Assembly: GCF_015706575.1 (NCBI RefSeq)
Contig: NW_024037052.1
Coordinates: 12,450,711 to 12,514,710, forward strand
Length of the DNA: 64,000 bases
Direction of reading: 5' to 3'
Origin: Patiria miniata
Lineage: Eukaryota > Echinodermata > Asteroidea > Valvatida > Asterinidae
Each line of letters starts with the position of its first letter. Within the stretch, counting starts at the first letter, position 1. The translations under genes were made by a program, and so were the position numbers. The notes beneath the pieces are model-generated. The model ran no database searches. It saw only the letters and a list, made by a program, of their open reading frames with translations, and was not told where the DNA came from. This document shows positions 37,626 through 47,293 of this stretch, one piece after another.

Positions 37626-38139
37626 TGATTTACATGTAGTTTTCTTTCGATTGGTATTTAAATACAATTTCTGCGCTGAATTTCTTCGGTTTTGACTACA
37701 GGGAAACAACATACTTTGCTGTGGATTTAGAGTAAGGCCTAAATAAGGTGAGTGTTGAGGAAACTATAGTGTATTTTACATTTTAACAAGCAGGCCTACC
37801 ACAGAACATTGGACAGTTACCAGAAAAGTCCTATGGGTATAGCAATGTAGTATTGTTACAAACGTACAAGCATATGTTGCAAATATACTAAAATACTGAA
37901 ACTAGCGTCAAATATTTCTCACATACATCTAAAAACACAGGTGTTTGTTTTATGGTCATTATGCTGGATTGCTTTTGATTATGTTTTCATCTGAGCAAGC
38001 CACCAACACATGCAAACGGTCCACTCCAACCTCACGCCCTCTGGAATGTACTTGCTGGAAATTTAACACGAAACCAGAACCTTGGTCATTTATTTATTTT
38101 GGTGTGTCCTTTACAGATTTTATCAGACTCTTCATCAGC

Positions 38140-40269
38140 ATGGATATACAGCCTGGACATTGCTGGCGTTGTGAGAAAGTTCTCCCTCAGCGCCCCTTCC
38201 CTTGCATAAGGTGTCCGATGGCTGCGTACTGCAATTTGGATTGCGCTTTCAGAGACAGGGTGAGGCATGGCGTTGTCGAGTGCAAGATCTTTGGACGAAG
38301 AACGTGTAACTCGTGTGGGGAAATCGCAGCAAAAATGGGCGAGGTATGTGTATAAAGATTGCTCTGTCTTATTTAAAACAGCATGTACACAACTAAGCCT
38401 ACAGCTATTAAAAACACAGATTTATTGTAAAGTCCACGAACGCAGAAAATGACGAATGAACGTAGACCACAAATGAAAGTGAAAGCAACAGAGTAATAAA
38501 GTATAGGTGCTGTTATTTGTAAAATATTTTACATTTGAAATGCCAGAAGTGTTTTCGTTCATTATTCAATCATAATCTATGCTTGTAAGTTCCTAAAATT
38601 AGGACCTTTCTGAAATTGCATCTCTTTTTCTCCTTTTTCCTAGTGTGCACAATGTAATAATGCATGGTACTGTGATAAAAGGTGTCAACGACGTGACTGG
38701 CCGACGCATAAGATATCGTGCAAAGAAGTCGTGGCTACTATAAAGTCACTGGCAACGGAACTTGATGGAATATGGTCGTTGGGTTGGGACCACTATCCCG
38801 ACTGCTTTGGTAAGAACATCCCAAAAGACTTTCTAAAACTTGCACACAATGAATGGTCGGAAGAAGGTCCCGACGAAAAGGAGCTGACAAGGGACTTCCA
38901 TATCTTATCTGTTGACTGTGACGATTTGCGCAGCACGGTACTGACTGTTGCTTCTTTGCCTGATAAGTACAAGGGAAAACTTCATATCACCCTAGGTTGC
39001 CCGCTCGATGACTCCATTATGGCAAGGAATGTGCTGTTTCTCTTCATGTTGGTCCGCTTCGCAGACACTGACTGCATTGCTTCCAGTTTGACAACCATCT
39101 GGTACTCACTCCATATTTCCAAGAGAGAGTACGACTTGATCAAGACAAGCTTGGATGAACTCATTCAGATGAGTGCTCAGCAGCTCAATTGTGTCACAAA
39201 TGGACTTGTGAGTGTCCTTGATAAGGATATGAATGCTCTGCGCAAGGTTTGGGAAGAGTGGTTTACATTAGAATGTCATCAGGACCACGCAAACTCAATT
39301 GACCGCCGACAACAGAGGCAGGATGCACTCAAACGGTGCACCCGTCAGAAGCAACAATATCTGCGTTTACTTGCCGACGACCATAAAGAGCAGATGGAAA
39401 AATGGTTGGACAGTGCATTGTTTCTTCCAAATGAAACTGAAGATGTTAGCATGGAATTCGACAACCCTATCTTAGATAACAAATGGTACACAATGTTAGA
39501 CGTGTCTTTGTCGCCTATGTACCAGACGACACGTGTTCCTGTTGGAGCATGGGACTACTTGAGAGTGACAGAATCCACACGTGGCACAAATGGGTGTGCC
39601 ACCGGACCCTGCTCTTCACTGATGGTGATGTACCACAGCTACGTGACAAACCTTCTCCAGAAGTTTCAGAGTTTCATCATTCATGGCAGGCTTCTAGTCC
39701 ACTGTTCTTTGGCGTACTATCCTGACTTTTGTAAACATCATCAGGCCAACGGTTTACCGAAGTACGACAGGATCTTCACCTACAACCTTGCAGATTGTGG
39801 ATTTAGCAAAGTCCTCAAATGCCTCAAGCCTTTGTTGAATGCCAGTAACCGATACTCAGTCATTGTGACTGAGGCTTGGAACTGGTTATCATTCTTCCCT
39901 ACGGGTGATGTCTGCCAAAAGCTATCAACCACTGAGCTGAGAAAATGTCTCTGTGCATATCTACTCGATGGCGACGAAAGTGAGATCAGTGCAAAGAGGT
40001 CAACGTTCACAAATCGCCATCTGATAGAGTACTGCAATAGCTTGCCTCAATTTCTCCAGTATCTTCGAGCAGAAATCATGGGAGGGGAAAGCACAGATGT
40101 GCCAACATTTGAGACTGTAAAAAGGTGTCATGGTCTTGAAATGCGTGACTTTAGGAAGGGGCTGAACAAGCTCGTTCCATTTATGTATCGAGTGAACGCA
40201 CGCATCCCCAACATGTTGAATGGTTGTGAGCGAGCTGTGGAATGGTGCCTGCCGCAAAGCGATGATTAG
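38140..40269 (+). CDS. Divergent double-MYND zinc finger / DUF4470 protein, copy F (609 aa, 2 coding exons)
   Basis: The coding exons are 38140-38343 (68 codons) and 38644-40269, phase 0, with a 300-bp intron. Finger 1 is CWRC, CIRC, YC..DC, RH....C; finger 2 is CNSC / CAQC, YC..RC, and a final H and C in THKISC. DUF4470 reads DCDDLRST, so the GCGN motif is altered, and HITLG replaces HITLND. Most of the gene differs from A-E and G at about a third of bases. The stretch 39019-39183 (MARNVLFLF to QMSAQQL) is nearly identical to them in DNA, which points to gene conversion. The Met that starts the MA.VKQ motif in the other copies is GTG (Val) here, evidence that translation begins in the first coding exon. 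No CRE block was found upstream. An AATAAA lies 35 bp past the stop. Confidence 0.88.
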
Positions 40270-40303
40270 AGGATACCAGCAAGGTATTGCTCATGGTTTA
40301 GTC

Positions 40304-40309
40304 AATAAA
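40304..40309 (+). terminator. Polyadenylation signal AATAAA of copy F
   Basis: Canonical AATAAA just after the stop codon. It is the clearest poly(A) signal in the array; the recent copies show none this close. Confidence 0.55.
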
Positions 40310-40369
40310 CTAATTGTTACTGTGAGAAATGACATTTGTTTTACCCTCGGTAATATACATCTATGTACT

Positions 40370-41260
40370 TAGCAAACAGGTACAGCGCGGGCTAGACAAG
40401 CATGTAGGCCTACATGGCATTTCTTTACAAAACAGAAACGGCCCGGTATTAAAGTAAGGCGACACAAATCTGACGATTTCTCCGAAAGAATTTGCCCCGA
40501 AGAGCTCCAATCTATTTCATATTGTGGCCCTACAAATAAGCTTTCTATCGATGTAAAGTTTGCCCGCATTTTCCCATTTTGAAGTACATATTAGCAAGCG
40601 CTACAGTGTGGGCTGGCACGGCTGAACAAGAATGCATTTACACGGCAGAAAGAATATCTAAATCTGACATTTTCTGGGACTGTCCCGAATATTCGACTAT
40701 CAACCGAATATTCGAATAGCTTTTCGCCGGTTTGAATATTCCAAAACAAACGAAAACCCCCCACATTCAGACAACTGTGATGTTATTTTATTTTAAAGTT
40801 GTGGTACTTCATTGTAAGGTGCCACTTTTTTGTCGACGATAACATAATTGTCGACGGCGGTTCATTGTTCACATCCTTTTAGCAGGTTTAAAATATATAC
40901 TTGCTGCAAAACACATAGCGATCGTCGCACGTCCATTTCACTGGTACACTCTTCGTTCAACTTTTTACCGGTGCAGCACGCAGTTTCAGCTCACAGTTTT
41001 TGAACATCCGATATTCGGTCAAACGCAGTTACGAGTGATCGAATACTAGATTATTCGAAAACGAACAGCCCTATTATTTTCTAGAAAAGTGTTTGATTTG
41101 AAGACCTCTGGTTTGTTGCATGTTGTAGCCTTACTAATAAGCTTTTTACCTATGTAAAGTTTATTAGGATTGTCTCATTTTGAAATAGATATAGAGGTGT
41201 TCTTATCGAGCGGGTGCAGCGCGGGCTGGCACGAATAAGCATGTAAAACATCAACTTTCT
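40370..41260 (+). repeat. Degenerate ~200 bp tandem repeats after copy F
   Basis: Three diverged repeats marked by CAGCGCGGGCTAGACAAGCATGT-type words (about 40384, 40605, 41217) and CTA.TAAGCTTT....TATGTAAAGTTT (about 40530, 41135). The hAT-like element at 40676-41075 interrupts them. No gene is supported. Confidence 0.5.
40676..41075. mobile_element. hAT-like MITE with AATATTCG-rich ends
   Basis: Left end GGGACTGTCCCGAATATTCG, right end the complement of AATAGGGCTGTTCG..TTCGAATA. It is flanked by ATTTTCT at 40669-40675 and 41076-41082. Ends of the GGGCTGTTCGAATA type with a 7-8 bp duplication suggest hAT. There is no transposase frame in 400 bp. Confidence 0.6.
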
Positions 41261-41944
41261 CACAACAAAATACTCACCTGCTTTGTTCAATATTTCCCAG
41301 AAATTATCATTCAGACGAGCCTCACATTTTTACCTCCCTTTTTCCGGACAAACATTTCCCTGAAATCAATCAAGTTCCAAGGTCCCAAATTACGGATTTC
41401 TCTTCATTGTACAGAAAATTCGAACCTTTCACTTTGTCAAAAGCAAGTTTCTGAAATTAATATTTGTACGGTAATTTTATCCTGGTATGTACATGTACTT
41501 CATGTATGTACATGTACGACATAAAATGTTTATTTTAATGCCATGCCTTCCTCACCTCATTAGTTATGTTGTTAGAATATTACTGCTGCAGACCTACATT
41601 TAAGTGTTTTCCTTGTTTGAGTTGTGAGTTTTGTTAAATTGTTTTCCATAGTAAACTTATTAATATCTGTTTGTTGGCATACGTTATTATTCATTTATTA
41701 TTGTCCCAGTAAATGTTATCTGTCCCATGATTGTTTTATTTTGTCAAACTCATCCAATTTAATTTGATTTGTCTAATTACATTACAGAAAGTTTTTCAAC
41801 ATATTATTTAATAGGGCGTTATAAATGACCTATTAAATTCATGTAAAATAGCTTTGTGTTCTATACAGTCTCCATTGCATGGAGAGTTCAGTAGCAAAAT
41901 GTTAAAAAATAAGGCCTTCCCTAACACTAGATATAAACATCCAG
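41260..41944 (+). other. Spacer without recognised genes
   Basis: AT-rich sequence. From about 41780 it rejoins the array spacer (TTTTTCAACATATTATTTAAT..., also near 7770 and 22155). Nothing else is recognised. Confidence 0.5.
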
Positions 41945-42260
41945 ATGCAGATCTGTAAATATTCCAAAATTGCGTACGCAGGTCAAATCACAATGTGTAC
42001 TCCCTCAAATACTTTGCTATAAGAGTATTGCGCGGGCCATGAACTCGAAGGTTTGTAAAAAAAAAAAAAAAAAGGTATGTCTGTGCAATGGAGTTTGAGC
42101 TTGTATTTCTGCGAAATTTGGATGAAATTAGGCCCTAAAATGGAACTATTTTGCAATAGAGCGTAGGCGTCCAGTTTCAAAATAGCGATGGCTTTCTAGG
42201 ACTGCTTTTAGGGTGATCAGCTTTGGTGGAATTTTCTCCCAAAAATTATCAGTTAACCCC
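41945..42260 (-). repeat. Interspersed repeat, inverted copy of 8640-8995
   Basis: The reverse complement contains AACTGGACGCCTACGCTCTATT, GCAAAATAG, TTTTAGGGCCTAATTTCAT and TTTACAGATCTGC in the same order as 8750-8990. The 65-residue frame is not conserved with its partner. Confidence 0.6.
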
Positions 42261-42764
42261 CTCAAAAATTAACAGAACTTGAAATAAAAGACGAGGAAAT
42301 CAGCTTTTATTTGGGGTGTCTCAAACACCTTGGAGAGTTTTGTTTTTAATATTTGTTCAATGTACGCGTAATTACCGATGGGGTCTATGGGAGTCGATTT
42401 GCAGGCCTGCAACCAATATTATATCATCGATGATTGATCGTGGTTTGGTCCATGAGAGAAATGAATGTAATGTAAAGGATGTACCGTGATGCTTATTGTG
42501 TGTATATACAAAGTCTTTGATGAGACATGAAAATTTTCCATGACGAAAAAGGACATGTTCAACACCATTGAAGGCTGAATCATGTGTGGGCGTATGGCAG
42601 GCATTCAATAAAATCAGTTATAGGCGCATTGATAACAAAGGGTTTGCAAACAGGTGGTCTGTGGACTTGAGGACAAGTCGCTAGACAGTCGTGTTTTATT
42701 AGTAGGCGTCCCTAAACTTGCACGGGGCTGTATATCGAGCTTATCATTTGCTGGGCTCGACATG

Positions 42765-42900
42765 TATTGGTACCGACCTACACGAAATTGGGGCCGACTC
42801 GGCCGAGGATGCACAAAGCGTCCCCGCAAGTGTCATACCGCCCCTACACGTATATCCTCGGACGGTATGCTGTAACGTACAGCGGGCGAACTAAACCCAA
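42765..42900 (+). other. GC-rich conserved block upstream of copy G promoter
   Basis: Counterpart of 9030-9180 and 14476-14620: CGACCTACACG, GGGGCCGACTCGGCCGAGG, GTCCCCGCAAGTGTCAT, CGAACTAAACCC, immediately followed by ACCGACTTGATTTCAAG and the CRE block. Confidence 0.5.
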
Positions 42901-42929
42901 AAATTACCGACTTGATTTCAAGTCTAGTT

Positions 42930-43055
42930 AAGATGTCCAATATGATGACGTCATGATTCCGCATTGACATCGCCCACCCAATATCCTGCTAGTGCACATA
43001 TTTTACACTATAATTAAAACATATGAACGACGCCAAAGGAGCAACACGTACTGAG
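42930..43055 (+). promoter_or_regulatory. Promoter/leader block of copy G
   Basis: Ends at donor 43056. A perfect TGACGTCA lies at 42946-42953. The GAATTCCC stem part is missing. The leader holds an 11-codon frame (MNDAKGATRTE) open to the donor. Confidence 0.55.
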
Positions 43056-43184
43056 GTAAGTTATCGGGCCAATTTCGGCAGATAACATGTGTTCCCAAAA
43101 ATGAATTACAACTCAATCTAACGCAGACTATTGTACAGTTGCCAGAAAAGCTTTATTTTTTGTTTTTGTTTACGAAAAACTGTG

Positions 43185-43530
43185 TACTTTCTCTTTGTGT
43201 CTGTCTCTTTGTGCTGTCCTGTTTTTGTCCCTGTTATGTTTCTGTTGATAAGTATTTTTTTTTCCATATCGTCTATCCTTGTACGTTTTCCCCTGCTATT
43301 TGGGAGGCATTTCTATATAAGCTCTGGCTTCTTGAAAACGCCTCCATGATTTCTAATTCTGAGTAATTTTGTACATAAACATACTTTTCCACGACTGTTT
43401 CTTAATTGTATATTTATCTAAATTATTATTACTATATACGTATGTAATGATCGCGATTTGAAGAATATGGAAATAAAATGTCTACTTGTTTTTAAATTGA
43501 AGTGAACTGAACTTCCATAGAAGTGATTTG
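43185..43530 (+). repeat. Retroposon-tail-like relic in intron 1 of copy G
   Basis: Third copy of the relic at 15215-15620 and 23650-24000 (TTTGTGCTGTCCTGTTTTTG, TTTGGGAGGCATTTCTATAT, AAATGTCTACTTG). Confidence 0.5.
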
Positions 43531-43604
43531 TGAATGCATAATTGATCACTGAAACCATCAGCATGCACGTTTCTGACAAATTGTACAAAAGCTATGCAAA
43601 TTGC

Positions 43605-44311
43605 GGAGGCGGTCAAATCAACAGAATATTTAAACTACAGAAAAAGATTTTGAGAATAATCAACTCTGCTTCGTACCTCGAACATAGCAATCCTCTCTTT
43701 TATTACTTATAAAACTCTTAAAGTACAAATGTAGAAGATATTTATTCTCTCCATCTTGGGGCCTTCATGCACCAACTAAATCATAACAAATTACATACCG
43801 TAAATCCATCTATTCTATGTTTACAACAAATGAAGAAGTGCACCAGCATTTCACCAGACAGTAAAACAAATTTCATTGTTTGCTAGTACCTTTGCTAGTA
43901 CCACTCTCGCCCAAAATACAGTCATGCGTAAAGGTTCCGAGCAGTGGAATTCCCTAGATGTTTCTTTAAAAAAATATATGGAATGTTTCATTATTTAAAC
44001 GAAATTACATGTATATGGCCAAACTACTAACTGGGTACGGTATATAAACTCTACTTAGTCTATTCATATACATATGTCTCACAGGGTTACAAGATACAGT
44101 CCTTTTTTGGTTTAGTTTATTGTCTGATTGTATGTGTGTTGTATGTGTTAATACATTCATTTGTTCATGTAATTGTCAATTAATTTTTATGGGGATCCCT
44201 GCTCGACAAGCAGTTGCTTCTTGGGACCCCAATCCACATTTACTTTTCTTTTCGCATATATTCTGTATACATAAATTATGTGGAAAATAAAGAATGAATG
44301 TATGAATGAAA
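43605..44311 (+). mobile_element. 5'-truncated LINE (CR1/Jockey-like) in intron 1 of copy G
   Basis: Translation from about 43635 gives LQKKILRIINSASYLEHSNP and, further on, DIYSLHLGAFMHQLNHN and VEFPRCFFKKIYG. This matches the C-terminal tail typical of CR1/Jockey-group reverse transcriptase ORFs (LQKR.LRII...YL.H..PLF...K.L...D.Y....G.FM....N), interrupted by stops and shifts. The end is AATAAAGAATGAATGTATGAATGAA, a short-repeat tail in place of poly(A). Only the last few hundred bases of the element are present. Copies C and D lack it. Confidence 0.75.
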
Positions 44312-44329
44312 TAGTGTGTCAAGAGCAAT

Positions 44330-44479
44330 GCAGTTCAGTCACAGTCTACAATAGATAGGCCTATTGTCCATAATAGAGTTAATGGTGAGTGTCATTTAAT
44401 AACATTCTATGTATGCACTGACCAGTGTGTGGCCATCATGGCTGCACAGCCTAGACATTGCTGGTGTTGTGAGAAGTGA
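44330..44479 (+). pseudogene. Dead duplicate of coding exon 1 in front of copy G
   Basis: A tandem duplication of intron-1 end plus exon start. The ATG at 44438 reads MAAQPRHCWCCEK and then hits TGA at 44477, where sequence switches back to intron repeat. The main acceptor has changed from GCAG to GCAC and the Kozak GCCACCATGG to GCCATCATGG. The intact exon follows about 240 bp downstream. Confidence 0.8.
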
Positions 44480-44674
44480 TTTTAAATGCATAATTTATCA
44501 CTGAAATTATACATGTTTGTGGTAAATTTTGCAAAAGCTATTATACTGTATCAATAGCTATGTTGTTCAGCCACATTCTGCAAAGAGTGTGTATTATATT
44601 ATATTGTCCACCGAGTTAATGGTGAGTGTCGTTTATATTCTACGTGTATGTGCAGTGACCTGTTTTCGGCCACC

Positions 44675-47293
44675 ATGGATGTAAAGCCTGGACATTGCTG
44701 GTGTTGTGAGAAACGTCTCCCACAGAGGACTGTGCCTTGCGACAGATGCCCTGTTGCTGTCTACTGCACCACATCATGCCGGGACAGAGACAAAGTCAGA
44801 CACGGTGCTGTCGAGTGTGAGATATTTCAGGCTAAAAAGTGCAGCGCTTGCGGAAAACGTGGCGAAACACTTGAGGTAGGTGAGGGGCTTTGTGAAATTG
44901 CACTGCAGTGATCAGTGCAATTATTGATTTAAAGAAACAGATCACTGCACAAATATTTTGAAGACCTTTTAACTGTGAACATTACTAATTAAAATAGAAT
45001 AGAAAATTTCAAGGCCGATTCAAATTTGATAATAGCTATTTCTTCTCAGGTATATATAGTATTTTCAGGACATTAAGACAAGTGGTCCGCGGACCGCATG
45101 TGTCGCCTTTTTCCGCGGTTGATCCTGATATGTTTTGTGTTCTTAAAAAGTCAAATTTTTGGCATTTTTAAACCTCAAATGACCCCTTCCCTAGATGGCC
45201 TTTGACCTCCTATTTCGGAAAAGTTGTAATGAACCTCCACCCAAGGATCACTCCATCCAATTTACATGAAAATCCATAAAATTATGTAGACAAAGTCACA
45301 TTTGAAGCATATTCGAACAAAGACCTCTAATGACCCCTACATGACCTTCGACCTCAGTAATCCAATGAAGAATTTTGTCTTCCTAACCAAGGGTCCCTGC
45401 ATCCAAGTTTCGTCATAATCTATGAAAACATGTGGAATTTTTTTTTGAAACTGCTCAGCCATATCGTATGGCCATCCGGCCATACAATACGGCTATTAAG
45501 GGCACGGTCATACAGAATTTAGGGCTTGTAGGTGTCTCCCAAAACTGCGTTTAGGCGACACTATACCCAAAACATACGCAAGCCAACAGCAAAATCTTCG
45601 ACGGTTTTGCTCATAGACTACTTCTCTTCTTCTTTTATTCCAGTGTTCAGGATGCAACGATGCATGGTATTGTGATACAGACTGCCAACGGCATGGCTGG
45701 CCATTTCACAAAGCAAAGTGTAAGGGAATTATGGCTTTTGTCAAACAGCTCTCGCTGAAACTGCTCAGACCAAAATTATTTGGTTCTTTCCCCTACTATA
45801 TTGGGAACACCATGGCTAAAGACTTCCTTCAACTTGAAAACAACGAATTGTCCGCAAATAGAGAGGAAAAGGTACACGCGATGCAGGAATATCATGTCCT
45901 CTCTGCTGGTTGTGGAAATCTGCGTCACACAGTGCTGACAGCTGCTTCCTTGCCTGACATGTACCAGGGAAAACTTCACGTTACCCTCAATGACTATGAC
46001 CCTTTTGTCATGGCAAGGAATGTGCTGTTTCTCTTCATGTTGGTCCGCTTCGCAGATACTGACTACATTGCTTCCAGTTTGACAACCATCTGGTACTCAC
46101 TCCATATTTCCAAGAGAGAGTACGACTTGATCAAGACAAGCTTGGATGAACTCATTCAGATGAGTGCTCAACAACTCCATGACGCTTCCAAAGGACTGGT
46201 GAGGCTCCTGGATGAAGACCTCATTTATCTGAAAGTTGTTTGGGGTAGGTGGCGAGCGTTGGAATGTCAACGAGACAAGACAACCTCAATCAATCTAAGA
46301 CAACAAAGGAAGGTTCTGTTTGATAACTGCCCCTTTGCTAAGGTGAACCATCCTCACTATTTAAGTCGTATTAACGAAAAAGATAGGAAAATGATTGAAG
46401 AGTGGTTTGAGCATGGTCTATTTTTTCCTTATGAGGCAAAGGAAAAGGACATGCCATTCGACAACCCAACACTTACTGCCCAAAACGCAAGTAAAATCAT
46501 TCCAGGTAAGGATGTACGCTTATTTCTTCTCCTAAACAATGCTCAAGCAGTACCACACGAAGATGCCAGATTTGTGTATTGCATTCAGCCACTTCGTATT
46601 CCCTTTGAAGTATGGGACTGTTTGAGAGTAAGAGAGCACACCCCTGGATCCCACTCCTCTCCGATGGTGATGTACCACAAGTACGTGACAAACCTTCTCC
46701 AGAAAGTCAAGAGTCTCATCCTTCAAGGAAGGCTCCTTATCCATGTCTCCTTGGCCAACTGTCTGGACTTTCCTAATCACCATCAAACCCTGAGCATGCC
46801 CAACTATGACCGAATCTTCACCTCCAACGTTGCCGACTATGTCGGCATTCCTAGGCTTCTCCACACATTTAAGCCACTACTTAATGACAACAACAGCTAC
46901 TCAGCAATTGTCACTGAGAGTATGAACTGGTTAGAAACAGTTCCTGGATCTAAGCCTGACGTTAAGCATATTTCAGACAGCCAACTTGCAAATATAATGA
47001 ATAGAACGCCAGTACCATTAATACGAGATACTTGGGCGTCAGACAACTTCAACAACACTCCTTACTTCCTCCAGTATCTCCGAGCAGATATCATGGCAGG
47101 GGGACTTGGCATGCCGTCACTCAAGAAAATTCCATCATTTGAGAGTGTCAAGAAATATCACGGCATGGAAATGCGAGACTTCAGGAAGGGACTGAACAAG
47201 CTTGTACCATTCCAGTACCAACGTAATAAACGAGAATTTAATAAGAATAACGGACATGACAGAGCTTTAGAGTGGTGCCTGCCCAAAGGTTAG
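44675..47293 (+). CDS. Double-MYND zinc finger / DUF4470 protein, copy G (616 aa, 2 coding exons)
   Basis: The coding exons are 44675-44875 and 45644-47293 (phase 0, 768-bp intron, the longest because of an insertion). Finger 1 is CWCC, CDRC, YC..SC, RH....C; finger 2 is CSAC / CSGC, YC..DC, FHKAKC. DUF4470 reads GCGNLRHT and HVTLNDYDP...MARNVLFLF. It is shorter than A-C near the C-terminal third (MNRTPVPLIRD region), and the end reads ALEWCLPK instead of AVEWCLPK. Only the first of the two tandem acceptors survives (GACCTG in place of GACCAG), so the N-terminal extension possible in C and D is not available. It resembles D in VTESMNW/TVPGSKPD and in intron 1 content. Confidence 0.9.
45076..45566. 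mobile_element. Insertion of unknown type in intron 2 of copy G
   Basis: About 490 bp absent from intron 2 of the paralogs, between CAGGACATTA and CCAAAACATA. It starts near CAAGTGGTCCGCGGACCGC (a palindromic patch) and TGTCGCC, and ends with GGCGACACTAT. The interior carries repeated ATGACC/TTTGACCTC words. No protein motif and no clear target duplication. Confidence 0.45.
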
